DNA from: Bacillota bacterium
GTDB taxonomy: Bacteria > Bacillota > Clostridia > Oscillospirales > Ruminococcaceae
Direction of reading: 5' to 3'
DNA: 29,081 nt
Assembly (NCBI GenBank): GCA_023388515.1
Contig: JAEWGD010000035.1
Span: 1 to 29,081, forward strand
In this document: one piece after another, positions 7,416-15,925 of the stretch
How positions within the stretch are numbered: position 1 is the stretch's first letter
Layout: each line of letters starts with the position of its first letter
The notes under the pieces: generated by a model
Told to the model about the DNA's origin: nothing
What the model saw: the letters and a program-made list of their open reading frames with translations, nothing else
Databases searched by the model: none
Made by a program: the position numbers and the translations under genes

Positions 7416-7498
7416 AGCTATACTAGGTGGAATTATATGCTTTATGATAGCTGATTTTAGATATAACTATTAAAAGCGTTAATTAGGAGGGGTTTGTT

Positions 7499-7993
7499 TT
7501 GAGGAAAAAAGTTAAAGGTTTTACAATGATTGAGTTAATTGTTGTTATCGCTATTATTGCGGTTTTGGCGGGCGTTTTGGTGCCTAATATGATTAGTGCA
7601 ATAAGAAAAGCTAAGGTAGATACAGCTAATGCTAATGCAAAAGCAATTTTCAATGCGTCACAAACAATCGCTCAGCAATATGAGTTTCAGCGTGAAAATG
7701 GTATAAATGGTACTATTTGTAGTGATTTATCAGGTAGTGTTGCTGATCCTCTTGAAACAGAGTTTACTACTAGACTAGAAAGATACTACGGTGAGGCTGA
7801 TAGAGTTGAATGGAAAATTTATATTGATAATTTTATCGTAAAGAAGGTTATTTCAGCAGAGAGAGCAACTGATATTTACGTTGGAGAATATCCAAGTCCA
7901 CCAAAGTTAGATGTTGTTTTAGATAGGGGTAAAGCTATTGGTATCTATACAGATGACGAGGTAAAAGGATTAGTGGGTAGCTATTATAACTGA
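7499..7993 (+). CDS. Type IV prepilin-like protein (first of pair)
   Basis: A 164-residue class III signal protein. The short basic leader MRKKVKG is cut before FTMIELIVVIAIIAVLAGVLVPN, the classic type IV pilin N-terminus with Glu at mature position 5 and the hydrophobic assembly helix. The remaining ~125 residues form a globular head that I cannot match further. Start is TTG 7499, chosen because AGGAGGGG sits 6 bases upstream and it gives exactly the expected leader. A second prepilin follows 90 bases downstream. No prepilin peptidase, PilB, PilC or PilT gene is present in the window, so assembly would depend on machinery elsewhere. Tandem pilA1/pilA2 genes are known in Ruminococcus albus, where pilin-type proteins act in adhesion to cellulose. 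The role here is inferred. Confidence 0.88.
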   Translation: MRKKVKGFTMIELIVVIAIIAVLAGVLVPNMISAIRKAKVDTANANAKAIFNASQTIAQQYEFQRENGINGTICSDLSGSVADPLETEFTTRLERYYGEADRVEWKIYIDNFIVKKVISAERATDIYVGEYPSPPKLDVVLDRGKAIGIYTDDEVKGLVGSYYN

Positions 7994-8082
7994 TTAGATA
8001 TAGCGATTTAAGCTTTTAATAGACATAATATTTAACATAAAATATGAATCCGTTTAAATATGATACGATTGGGGACGTTCAT

Positions 8083-8538
8083 ATGAATAAAAAGCTAAAA
8101 GGGTTTACGCTGATTGAGTTAATTGTTGTAATAGCAATTATTGCAGTTCTTGCTGCGATACTTATACCACAGATTATGGGCTATGTTAGGAAATCAAAGC
8201 TTGAAGTTGCGAATAATAACGCACAGGAGATTTTCAATCAAGCAAGTATTTATATACATGACCCAGATAATTTAAGTAAGGATTATTCAACAATTACTGT
8301 TATATCCTCATCTGATTCAACATCGGGGGATACGCTGAAAGAGGCGTTTTGTGGCAATATGGATAAAATGTTATCATCTAATATTCTAGGTAGTTGGAAA
8401 GTCTTTTTCAAGTCTGATGGCACGATAGAAGCGGCATTTTACTCTAAAAAATCAACAGACCCATATGTAGGCTCATGGCCCAAAACAAAAAGGGAAAAAA
8501 CGAGTGGTGGGCTTGATAGCATTACAACTTATCCGTAA
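8083..8538 (+). CDS. Type IV prepilin-like protein (second of pair)
   Basis: A 151-residue prepilin with leader MNKKLKG, cleavage before FTLIELIVVIAIIAVLAAILIPQ and Glu at mature position 5. The membrane helix is nearly the same as in the first pilin, while the head domain differs. The heads share only scattered residues such as DPYVGSWP versus DIYVGEYP near the C-terminus, which suggests an old duplication with diverged tips. ATG 8083 is preferred over an upstream ATG at 8044 because TGGGGACG lies just before it and the 8044 start would give an abnormally long leader. It shares the promoter of the first pilin and ends at a strong hairpin. Confidence 0.88.
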   Translation: MNKKLKGFTLIELIVVIAIIAVLAAILIPQIMGYVRKSKLEVANNNAQEIFNQASIYIHDPDNLSKDYSTITVISSSDSTSGDTLKEAFCGNMDKMLSSNILGSWKVFFKSDGTIEAAFYSKKSTDPYVGSWPKTKREKTSGGLDSITTYP

Positions 8539-8544
8539 ATAATT

Positions 8545-8575
8545 AATGGCAGACTTAATTGTCTGCCATTTTTGT
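8545..8575. terminator. Bidirectional terminator between pilins and thiD
   Basis: AATGGCAGAC (8545-8554) and GTCTGCCATT (8561-8570) form a perfect 10-bp stem with a TTAATT loop, followed by TTTTTG on the + strand. The convergent thiD gene ends 4-8 bases away, so it can serve both directions. Confidence 0.88.
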
Positions 8576-8577
8576 AT

Positions 8578-9351
8578 TTATATGCAATGATTAAGAGGTC
8601 CACTACCTTTACCAAGATTAAGTTGTGCGTTTAATGCTCTGGTTATATATGCCTTCGCCGAGCTTATGCTGTCGTAAAGACTTTTCCCATCTGCGAGGTT
8701 GCAAGCGATTGCAGAAGAAAGGGTGCAGCCTGTTCCGTGCGTGTTTGGGTTATTAATCCTCACCGATTTAAACCAAAAAGGTGTATTGTTTTCATAAAGC
8801 AAATCGTCAGCACAGTCAGTGAGATGCCCACCTTTGACAAGAACGCTACATTTCATTTGTGAGGAGATTTTTATTGCTGATTTTATCATATCGTCAGGAG
8901 TTTTTATCTCAAATCCACTCAAACATTCAGCCTCAGGAATGTTTGGGGTTATAACTTTTGCAAGTGGAATGAGATTTTCAACGAGTGACGTAATAGCGTT
9001 ATCGCTTAGTAGTTTGCTACCACTTGTCGCTACCATAACGGGGTCTACAACGATATTTTTTGCATTAAATTCAAGGAGCTTTTCAGCGATAATTTTTATT
9101 ATATCAGCATTTGATACCATGCCTATTTTCACAGAATTTGGGGCAATATCGGTAAAAATGCAGTCAAGCTGTTGTGCAACAAATTCGGTAGGAACTTCAT
9201 GAATGCCATAAACTCCTGTGGTATTCTGTGCAGTCAAAGCAGTTATCGCACTCATTGCATACATTTTATGTGCAGTTATTGTTTTAATATCAGCTTGAAT
9301 TCCAGCACCACCACTACAATCCGAGCCAGCAATTGTTAATACTTTCCTCAT
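8578..9351 (-). CDS. thiD: Hydroxymethylpyrimidine/phosphomethylpyrimidine kinase
   Basis: A 257-residue ribokinase-fold enzyme that phosphorylates HMP to HMP-P and then HMP-PP, the pyrimidine half of thiamine. Family marks include TIAGSDCSGGAGIQADIKT at the N-terminus (residues 6-24), VVDPVMVATSG in the middle, and the anion-hole/catalytic motif THGTGCTLSSAIA with C209. Length is normal. Its ATG directly follows the thiE stop codon with no spacer, and the ribosome binding site GGGAGG lies within the end of thiE, so the two are translationally coupled. It is the last gene of the TPP-controlled operon thiC-thiE-thiD. Confidence 0.96.
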   Translation of the reverse strand: MRKVLTIAGSDCSGGAGIQADIKTITAHKMYAMSAITALTAQNTTGVYGIHEVPTEFVAQQLDCIFTDIAPNSVKIGMVSNADIIKIIAEKLLEFNAKNIVVDPVMVATSGSKLLSDNAITSLVENLIPLAKVITPNIPEAECLSGFEIKTPDDMIKSAIKISSQMKCSVLVKGGHLTDCADDLLYENNTPFWFKSVRINNPNTHGTGCTLSSAIACNLADGKSLYDSISSAKAYITRALNAQLNLGKGSGPLNHCI

Positions 9352-9990
9352 TTAATTCACAACCTCCCTACATAGCTTTACTAGATTTTTAGTTGCATTT
9401 TCGATATTTTTTTGTGCAAATATAGCAGAAACAACTGCGACACCGTCAATGCCTGAACCCTTGAGTTGAAGTATATTTTCCTTGTTTATTCCACCTATAG
9501 CGACAACAGGGATAGATACGGCATTACAGATTTCACGCAAAGTTTCAAAGCTGACATCCGATGCATCAAGCTTTGTTGAGGTGGAGAAAACAGCCCCCAC
9601 ACCGAGATAGTCAGCCCCTTTTTTTTTAGCAAGCACAGCGTCCTCTACTGTTTGAACAGAAATACCTATAATTTTGTTATCGCCAAGAATTTCTCTTGCT
9701 TTATCGGCAGAAATATCGTCCTGTCCAAGATGAACACCATCTGCACCACTTGCGATAGCAACGTCGATATTATCATTGATTACAAAAGGAATACTAACCT
9801 TTTCTGCAAGGATTTTTATTCTTTTTGCCAATCCAACAAACTCATCAAAATCCAAATCTTTTTCCCTCAACTGAAGAAAAGTAACGCCGTTATTTACTGC
9901 TAGTTCAACTTGATTTTCTAAGGAATCTCCATCAAGCCAAGTCCTGTCGGTAACAGCATATAAAAGCAAAGAGTTATCGTTTATTTTCAT
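9352..9990 (-). CDS. thiE: Thiamine phosphate synthase
   Basis: A 212-residue TIM-barrel enzyme that joins HMP-PP and thiazole phosphate to make thiamine phosphate. Visible motifs are TFLQLREKDLD (the conserved QLREK), PFVINDNIDVAIASGADGVHLGQDD, and VVAIGGINKENI with the C-terminal phosphate-binding GVAVVSAIF. The start ATG is 8 bases after the thiC stop, and AGGAGG overlaps that stop. No thiazole genes (thiG, thiH, thiS, thiF) or thiM are present in this window. Confidence 0.96.
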   Translation of the reverse strand: MKINDNSLLLYAVTDRTWLDGDSLENQVELAVNNGVTFLQLREKDLDFDEFVGLAKRIKILAEKVSIPFVINDNIDVAIASGADGVHLGQDDISADKAREILGDNKIIGISVQTVEDAVLAKKKGADYLGVGAVFSTSTKLDASDVSFETLREICNAVSIPVVAIGGINKENILQLKGSGIDGVAVVSAIFAQKNIENATKNLVKLCREVVN

Positions 9991-9998
9991 ACTGCCTC

Positions 9999-11309
9999 CT
10001 ATTTTTCAGAGCAAAACTCAACTTTTTTTCCATCAAGAATCATGTTCGTTGTACGCATAGCACACATTTTACCACACATAGAACAGCTGTGTTTATCGGC
10101 AGGAGGAGTGCTTTCAAAGTAAGCTCTTGCCTTTTCCTCATCAATTGCATACGAGAACATTTCCTCCCAGTCAATTCTACGTCTTGCATCACTTATTTTG
10201 TTATCGATATCTCTTGCATGAGGAATTCCCTTAGCGATATCGGCAGCGTGTGCAGCGATTTTTGAGGCAACAATTCCCTCCTTAACATCTTTTATATCAG
10301 GCAATCTTAAATGTTCAGCAGGAGTAACATAGCAAAGGAAGTCTGCACCATTAGCAGCAGCAATTGCACCACCAATAGCAGAAGTAATATGGTCGTATCC
10401 AGGAGCAATATCGGTTACAAGAGGCCCTAAAACATAGAAAGGAGCATTATGGCAGAGTCTTTTTTGCAAAGTCATATTTGCTGCAATTTCGTTCATAGCC
10501 ATATGACCAGGTCCTTCAACCATAACCTGAACATTCTTCTCCCAAGCACGCTTTGTAAGGTCGCCAAGTTCAATAAGTTCACTTACTTGCCCAGCGTCAG
10601 TGCTATCCTGAATACTTCCAGGGCGCATTGCATCACCAAGACTTATAGTTACATCATAGGTATAGAGGATATCCAAAACCTCGTCATAATATTCATAAAA
10701 AGGGTTTTCATTCCCTGTCATTTCCATCCAAGCAAAAAGCAAAGAGCCACCTCTTGAAACAATGTTAGTAAGACGCTTTGAACGTTTAAAACATTCAATT
10801 GTACGCTTATTAATTCCAGCATGAATAGTTACAAAGTCAACACCCTCTTTTGCATGAGCTTCAACAACCTTGAGGAAATCCTTAGCAGTAATATCCATCA
10901 AATCCTTTTCAAGATAGCCAATTGCGTCATACATCGGAACAGTTCCAATCATAGCTGGAGAGTAATCAATGAGTTGCTTTCTGAATGTATTAGTCTTGCC
11001 GTAATTACTCAAGTCCATGATAGCTTCAGCACCAAACTTAATGGACATTCTTACCTTTTCCATTTCTCTTTCATAGTCAACGCTATCGCCAGAAACACCA
11101 AGATTTACGTTTATCTTAGTTTTCAACCCCTCACCAATTCCCTCAGGGTTAAGTGATTTGTGGTTGATATTAGCAGGAATAGCAACTCTACCACAAGCAA
11201 CAAGTTCCATCAGCTTTTCTTCAGCCATACACTCTTTTTTAGCAACAGCCTTCATTTCTTTAGTAATAATCCCTTTTTTAGCAGCTTCCATTTGTGTTTT
11301 GTAATTCAT
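9999..11309 (-). CDS. thiC: Phosphomethylpyrimidine synthase
   Basis: A 436-residue radical-SAM enzyme that rearranges aminoimidazole ribotide to HMP phosphate. Recognisable elements are RVAIPANINHKSL, INVNLGVSGDS, MDLSNYG, SLGDAMRPGSI, MVEGPGHMAMNEI, VLGPLVTDIAPGYDHITSAIG and a C-terminal Cys cluster CSMCGKMC. The cluster spacing here is C-x2-C-x3-C rather than the C-x2-C-x4-C of E. coli ThiC, and this shorter form is the type I associate with clostridial and archaeal ThiC. Start is ATG 11309 with GGAGAG at 11316-11321. A longer frame starting at 11366 begins inside the attenuator hairpin and is not real. The gene is controlled by the upstream TPP riboswitch. Confidence 0.96.
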   Translation of the reverse strand: MNYKTQMEAAKKGIITKEMKAVAKKECMAEEKLMELVACGRVAIPANINHKSLNPEGIGEGLKTKINVNLGVSGDSVDYEREMEKVRMSIKFGAEAIMDLSNYGKTNTFRKQLIDYSPAMIGTVPMYDAIGYLEKDLMDITAKDFLKVVEAHAKEGVDFVTIHAGINKRTIECFKRSKRLTNIVSRGGSLLFAWMEMTGNENPFYEYYDEVLDILYTYDVTISLGDAMRPGSIQDSTDAGQVSELIELGDLTKRAWEKNVQVMVEGPGHMAMNEIAANMTLQKRLCHNAPFYVLGPLVTDIAPGYDHITSAIGGAIAAANGADFLCYVTPAEHLRLPDIKDVKEGIVASKIAAHAADIAKGIPHARDIDNKISDARRRIDWEEMFSYAIDEEKARAYFESTPPADKHSCSMCGKMCAMRTTNMILDGKKVEFCSEK

Positions 11310-11324
11310 TGTAATCTCTCCAAT

Positions 11325-11361
11325 ATAAAAATAATAAGGGACGCACTGTAAGGTGCATCCC
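11325..11361 (-). terminator. Riboswitch-controlled terminator before thiC
   Basis: On the minus strand GGGATGCAC (11361-11353) pairs with GTGCGTCCC (11346-11338) with one wobble, followed by TTATTATTTTT. It lies between the TPP aptamer and the thiC ribosome binding site, so TPP probably acts by ending transcription early. Confidence 0.85.
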
Positions 11362-11380
11362 ATCAATACATATAATGATG

Positions 11381-11459
11381 TTCCCTACGTTGGCATTATC
11401 CAAATCAGGTCATAGGTCGAAGTTGATTACTTCCTCTCAGCCTGCACACAAGCTCCCTG
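11381..11459 (-). ncRNA. TPP riboswitch (thi-box)
   Basis: Reading the minus strand, the element begins CAGGGAGCTTGTG and contains the conserved CAGGCTGAGAGG, a P3 arm, GACCTATGACCTGAT, TGGATAATGCCAACG and GTAGGGAA. All are landmarks of the TPP aptamer in the right order and spacing. It lies just after the predicted transcription start and before the terminator hairpin. It controls thiC-thiE-thiD. Confidence 0.97.
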
Positions 11460-11465
11460 TAAATA

Positions 11466-11494
11466 AGTTTAGCACAATTTGTGTATGTTGTCAA
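11466..11494 (-). promoter_or_regulatory. Promoter of the thiamine operon
   Basis: On the minus strand TTGACA (11489-11494), 17 bases, TAAACT (11466-11471). Transcription would begin about 11459, right at the 5' end of the TPP aptamer. Confidence 0.85.
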
Positions 11495-11598
11495 GGTTAT
11501 AAGGCATTTAACCATTAGATAGAAAATTTATTTTTGGTATATTATTACACAAGATGGAATGTTAATGTTGGGAAATAAAATTTGTGAGAAAAGATACT

Positions 11599-11626
11599 TG
11601 TATTTATTAGAGGAATGTTGTATAAT
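11599..11626 (+). promoter_or_regulatory. Probable gdhA promoter
   Basis: TTGTAT (11599-11604), 16 bases, TATAAT (11621-11626). The leader to the ATG at 11694 is about 60 bases, A/T-rich, without an obvious regulatory motif. Confidence 0.6.
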
Positions 11627-11693
11627 TATTTTATTGAGAGTTGATTATTAATTAACTTTTAAAATTTTATAATGTATTAGGGGGCTTTAAACA

Positions 11694-13046
11694 ATGGCGT
11701 TTAAAAGTGACTATCTAAAAGGCGTGTACGATAGGGTTGTACAGAGAAACAATGGAGAAGAAGAATTTCTTCAGGCAGTTCATGAGGTACTTGAGTGTCT
11801 TGAGCCAGTTTTGGAAAAAAGACAGGACCTTGTTGATGCAGGCGTTGTAGAAAGAATGGTTGAACCTGAGAGATTTATTCAATTCAGAGTTTCATGGGTT
11901 GATGACAATGGCAAGGTACAGGTGAACAGAGGATTTAGAGTACAGTTCAACTCAGCTATTGGTCCTTATAAGGGTGGAATAAGATTTAATCCAACCGTTA
12001 ATGCCTCAATTATTAAGTTCTTAGGATTTGAACAGACATTTAAAAATAGTTTAACAGGTTTGCCAATGGGTGGCGGTAAGGGTGGTTCTGACTTCGACCC
12101 TAGAGGTAGATCTGATAATGAAATAATGAGATTTTGTCAAAGCTTTATGACAGAGCTTTCAAAGCATATTGGAGCGAACACTGACGTTCCTGCTGGTGAT
12201 ATGGGTGTTGGGGCAAGAGAAATCGGCTTTATGTATGGGCAATATAAAAGACTTCGCAATGAATTTACTGGCGTTTTAACTGGTAAGGGCTTGTCATACG
12301 GTGGCTCGTTGGCTAGAACAGAGGCTACTGGTTATGGCATACTTTACTTCACAAGAGAAATGCTTTCATGCATGAAGAATGATACATTAGAGGGAAAAAC
12401 TCTCATAATATCAGGTGCAGGAAATGTTGCAACTTTTGCAGTTGAAAAGGCTCAACAGCTTGGTGCAAAGGTAGTGGCTATGTCTGATATTGGTGGATAT
12501 ATATATGACCCAAATGGCATTAATCTTGATGTTATAAAGGAACTAAAAGATGTTAATGGCAAGAAGGTGTTCCAGTATCCTGATCATGTTAAGGGTGCTA
12601 CTTACACTGAGGGTAGCAAGGGTATTTGGGATGTTAAATGTGATATTGCAATTCCTTGTGCAACTCAAAATGAAATTGATGGCAACGACGCTAGCAAGCT
12701 TCTTGCTAATGGAATAATGGCTCTTGTTGAGGGTGCTAATATGCCATGTACACCTGATGCAATTGAAAAGTTTGTAAATGCGGGCATACTTTTTGCACCA
12801 TCTAAGGCTGCTAATGCTGGTGGAGTTGCTACTTCAGGACTTGAAATGTCACAGAACTCATTAAGAATGAGTTGGACTTTTGAAGAAGTTGATGCAAAGC
12901 TTGAACAGATTATGATAAATATTTTCAACAATGCTTACAATGCTTCTAAGGAGTATGGCGAAGAAGGAAATCTTATTTTAGGTGCGAACATAGCTGGTTT
13001 CTTAAAGGTTGCTGACGCTATGAAGTGGCAAGGTATTGCTTACTAA
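11694..13046 (+). CDS. gdhA: Glutamate dehydrogenase (probably NADP-dependent)
   Basis: A 450-residue hexameric-type GDH that interconverts 2-oxoglutarate plus ammonium and glutamate, the main ammonium-assimilating route in many gut Clostridia. The substrate-site motif GPYKGGIRFNP (K93), the active-site stretch LTGLPMGGGKGGSDFDPRG with catalytic K129, and the nucleotide-binding ISGAGNVATFAVEKAQ are all visible. Full length, closest in layout to the ~445-450 residue NADP-type enzymes; cofactor choice is by family resemblance. ATG 11694 has GGGGG about 10 bases upstream. Monocistronic between its own promoter and terminator. The glutamate it makes would feed the proB-proA pathway encoded further along the window. 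Confidence 0.95.
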   Translation: MAFKSDYLKGVYDRVVQRNNGEEEFLQAVHEVLECLEPVLEKRQDLVDAGVVERMVEPERFIQFRVSWVDDNGKVQVNRGFRVQFNSAIGPYKGGIRFNPTVNASIIKFLGFEQTFKNSLTGLPMGGGKGGSDFDPRGRSDNEIMRFCQSFMTELSKHIGANTDVPAGDMGVGAREIGFMYGQYKRLRNEFTGVLTGKGLSYGGSLARTEATGYGILYFTREMLSCMKNDTLEGKTLIISGAGNVATFAVEKAQQLGAKVVAMSDIGGYIYDPNGINLDVIKELKDVNGKKVFQYPDHVKGATYTEGSKGIWDVKCDIAIPCATQNEIDGNDASKLLANGIMALVEGANMPCTPDAIEKFVNAGILFAPSKAANAGGVATSGLEMSQNSLRMSWTFEEVDAKLEQIMINIFNNAYNASKEYGEEGNLILGANIAGFLKVADAMKWQGIAY

Positions 13047-13065
13047 GCTAAAATACATACAAATC

Positions 13066-13096
13066 ACCGTACAGGTTAAGGCTTGTACGGTTTTGT
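13066..13096 (+). terminator. Terminator of gdhA
   Basis: ACCGTACA (13066-13073) pairs with TGTACGGT (13084-13091), followed by TTTGTTTTG. Confidence 0.85.
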
Positions 13097-13127
13097 TTTG
13101 CAGATATAATTTTATGGTGGTGGGAAA

Positions 13128-13559
13128 ATGAGGGTATTAATTGATGCAGATGGCTGTCCAGTGGTTGATATTGCTGTTAAGGAGTCGAAACAGCATAAAA
13201 TAGAGTGTATAATACTATGTGACACATCTCATGTTTTTGAAAAAGAGGGTGCGAAAACTATTACGGTATCTAAAGGTGCTGATAGTGTAGATTATGCATT
13301 GGTAAATATGTTGCAAAAGGGTGATATTGTTATCACGCAGGATTACGGGCTTGCTGCTATGTGTCTTGCTAGAAATGCTATTCCGATTAGTCAAGACGGT
13401 ATGGTTTATTGCAATGACAACATAGGCTCACTGCTACAATCAAGGCATATGGCAAAGAAGGTGCGTGATGGTGGTGGGAGGCTAAAAGGTCCATCAAAGC
13501 GTAAGCCTGAACAGGATATAACCTTTAGAGAGAGGTTTATTCAGTTGTTGACGGGGTAA
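13128..13559 (+). CDS. YaiI/YqxD family protein (UPF0178, DUF188)
   Basis: A 143-residue protein of the conserved YaiI/YqxD family, a PIN-like fold with no settled function. Family marks are the N-terminal LIDADGCPVV, the KGADSVDYALVNMLQKGDIVITQDYGLAA core with its acidic residues, and the C-terminal KVRDGGGRLKGPSKR...FRERF. The acidic residues suggest a metal-dependent nuclease, but this is not shown. Length is normal for the family. ATG 13128 follows GGTGGTGGG, a weak ribosome binding site. No promoter was identified, so it may be transcribed by read-through of the gdhA terminator. Confidence 0.9.
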   Translation: MRVLIDADGCPVVDIAVKESKQHKIECIILCDTSHVFEKEGAKTITVSKGADSVDYALVNMLQKGDIVITQDYGLAAMCLARNAIPISQDGMVYCNDNIGSLLQSRHMAKKVRDGGGRLKGPSKRKPEQDITFRERFIQLLTG

Positions 13560-13585
13560 GACTTTCTTATTGATTGAAAATAGAA

Positions 13586-13631
13586 ACACCTACATCACAA
13601 ATTCAGTGGTGTAGGTGTGTTTTTGTTTTTT
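13586..13631. terminator. Strong terminator after the YaiI/YqxD gene, probably bidirectional
   Basis: ACACCTACATCAC (13586-13598) pairs with the stretch GTGGTGTAGGTGT ending at 13618, with one wobble, followed by GTTTTTGTTTTTT. On the minus strand the same stem is followed by TTTCTATTTTC, so it can also end the convergent GGDEF gene. Confidence 0.88.
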
Positions 13632-13786
13632 AAGATAAAACTTTAACGTGCATAAACAACAAGACTTTAGAATTGATATAAATTTTTTTATTTAAAACCA
13701 TCTTTTACCATAAAATGTCATCAATATCCACAAATTTTTTATTTCTCTTTTTATCTTCATTTTCTTTATCAGTTACCTTTTTACAA

Positions 13787-15718
13787 TCAGTAGGAATCAC
13801 GCCGAAGATATTTCGAGTGTTTCTTTTTCCTTTTAGCTTCATACATTCGCTTGTCGGCAATACCAATTACATTAAACATAGTCGTGTTTTGGTCAGGAAA
13901 TGCAATGTAATAGCCCGAACTAGCGTCAATTTTGTATGGTTTATTAGAAAAAGAATTATACTCGCCTAATTCCCGCACAAGACTTTGAGTTAAAGCCTCT
14001 GCTTGTTTTTCTGTATAATCGGAGGCAAAGATAATAAATTCATCTCCGCCAAATCTGGCACAAATTTCGCCATTGTTGCAAATATTTTTAAGTATATTAC
14101 AAATTTGAATAATGGCTTGGTCGCCCTCTTTATGTCCATAATGGTCATTAATATATTTCAACCCATCCATATCTATAAACATAATCATAAGCTTACGCTT
14201 ATTAATTACGCAGTCGTTAAATAAATCCTTAGTAAATCTTGTGAATCCATTTCGATTATAAATATTACCAAGAGGGTCGATTACATATAGTTTTTCCAAC
14301 TCATTTACTGCTGATTCAAGGCAAAGCAATTTTCTGACATTCTCAAGAGAAGTACTAATGCTCATTATCCAAGTATGATAAACAGGGCTGTCAATAGGAA
14401 AGTTGCTGTTACAAATTACGCTATACCCCAAGCACCTGTCTTGATAATGAATCGGGGAGAAGAAATACATTTTTCCACAATCAGTATCCTCGAATAAATC
14501 TGGAAGCATCATTGATGTGTCAAAGTTTTCGTATGTTCTAAAGCAACCATCATAATAAGCCAAAGGAACAGAAACGCTCCTTGTATAACCCTTTGTAAGA
14601 TATTCATAATTAAAATAAGGATTGCTTACATGGCTAGTCCACTGCCAATCCTCACAAAGACATAGAAAAAACTTCTCACATTTAATTTCAGTTACAAAAT
14701 TCTTGAGATATTCCATATTGTCAGAAAAAGTTTCGCTTTCAGTCAAGCTTTCTGTCATCCTGTTGATTATTGGAATTCCTATTTTATAAGACTCAAGAGC
14801 ATAATAATTGCTTTTCTTAAAGTCAGTTATACTTTCATTTCTGTTATCAGCACACCCACAGCTTTCAGTGAATATTGGAGTTGTACCCAAAATATCCCTA
14901 CGGTTTTGTGGAATATTGTTAATATGCTTATATATTTTTTCGCAAGCAAGATAACCAGACTCATACAACGGTCTGTCAACAGAAGTAATTTCAGGAGAAT
15001 AATTGCGAGCAGTATAAATATTATCAAACCCAGAAACCATAACCTGTTCAGGAACCATAATTCCACGTTTTTCAAGAGCGATAACAGCAGAAAGTGCCAT
15101 AGTATCATTTGCACATATAATTGCATCAGGAAGTGGTAGAGATGAGTTTAGGAAATATTCAATTGCTCGACGACCATCCTGCCCTCTGAAAAATCCATTA
15201 TAAATTCGCTCGTCTTCAATTGGTATGTCATGTTCAATAAGGACTTCTTTGTAAGCATTAAGCCGAAGAATACTATCAATATTATTTGTTGGACCAGAAA
15301 CAAAATTAAGTTTCTTAGCATTGTGGTGCTCTACAAAGTGTGTTATAATTTCTTTCATAGCTACAAAATTATCAATTCCGATATAATAAGAGCTATCATC
15401 TAACTCCGAATCAATGCTTACTGCTGGTATTCCAGCTTCACGTACTTTACAACAAATTTCCTCAACAACAGAAGAAGACGGTACAGTATTCGTTAGAAGA
15501 ATAACCCCATCAAATTTTTCAAAATTAGGAAGATCGAAAATATTAAATTCTCCCGTATCATGTTTTTTATTCGCAAGAATGCCACCGAAAGAAACAAAAC
15601 ATGAAATATTAAAGTTTTGTTGAAAAGCGTAATCCCTAATACCTCTAAGGATACAATTCTGATATTCCTCATCGATACCAGATATTATTACAGCTATATT
15701 TACTAATTTTTTATTCAT
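13787..15718 (-). CDS. LacI-type sugar-sensor domain fused to GGDEF (diguanylate cyclase)
   Basis: A 643-residue fusion. Residues ~6-290 form a periplasmic-binding-protein/LacI ligand domain (GIRDYAFQQNF, FDGVILLTNT, IPAVSID, DAIICANDTMALSAVIALEKRGI, VSGFDN). There is no helix-turn-helix before it and no signal peptide or membrane segment, so the protein should be cytoplasmic. Residues ~300-470 are an uncharacterised GAF-sized linker. A GGDEF domain follows, with FIDMDGLKYINDHYGHKEGD and signature RFGGDEF (GGDEF at about 557-561). The catalytic motif is intact, while the allosteric I-site RxxD is replaced (NxxE), so product inhibition is unlikely. Start is ATG 15718 with GAGG 8 bases upstream. 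An earlier in-frame TTG overlaps this site. Inferred role: convert an intracellular ligand level into c-di-GMP. Confidence 0.9.
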   Translation of the reverse strand: MNKKLVNIAVIISGIDEEYQNCILRGIRDYAFQQNFNISCFVSFGGILANKKHDTGEFNIFDLPNFEKFDGVILLTNTVPSSSVVEEICCKVREAGIPAVSIDSELDDSSYYIGIDNFVAMKEIITHFVEHHNAKKLNFVSGPTNNIDSILRLNAYKEVLIEHDIPIEDERIYNGFFRGQDGRRAIEYFLNSSLPLPDAIICANDTMALSAVIALEKRGIMVPEQVMVSGFDNIYTARNYSPEITSVDRPLYESGYLACEKIYKHINNIPQNRRDILGTTPIFTESCGCADNRNESITDFKKSNYYALESYKIGIPIINRMTESLTESETFSDNMEYLKNFVTEIKCEKFFLCLCEDWQWTSHVSNPYFNYEYLTKGYTRSVSVPLAYYDGCFRTYENFDTSMMLPDLFEDTDCGKMYFFSPIHYQDRCLGYSVICNSNFPIDSPVYHTWIMSISTSLENVRKLLCLESAVNELEKLYVIDPLGNIYNRNGFTRFTKDLFNDCVINKRKLMIMFIDMDGLKYINDHYGHKEGDQAIIQICNILKNICNNGEICARFGGDEFIIFASDYTEKQAEALTQSLVRELGEYNSFSNKPYKIDASSGYYIAFPDQNTTMFNVIGIADKRMYEAKRKKKHSKYLRRDSY

Positions 15719-15925
15719 AATATCAACCTCATTCCACAAATAAGATAAGGGTGGCTTAATACATTATATCATAGTAAAAAGTTTATTCTAATAAATAATT
15801 GTTAACTTTCATTGTATAAATTAATTTTGGTTGCTTGTACAAAAACAACGAGTGATTTTTAGACACTATTTAAGGATAGTATAAACATAATTGATTGAAT
15901 TATGTTTAAATTGCAAAAAATAGTG

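Noticed and set aside
7340..7498. c-di-GMP riboswitch in the prepilin leader
   Set aside because: The leader is only about 77 bases and lacks the conserved GEMM-I or GEMM-II core; only a simple inverted repeat is present.
8044..8082. Upstream ATG for the second prepilin
   Set aside because: It lacks a ribosome binding site and would give a 20-residue leader, unlike the 7-residue leader of the first pilin.
11310..11366. Longer thiC start giving 19 extra residues
   Set aside because: This stretch lies in the attenuator hairpin and the riboswitch expression platform, and a good ribosome binding site precedes ATG 11309.
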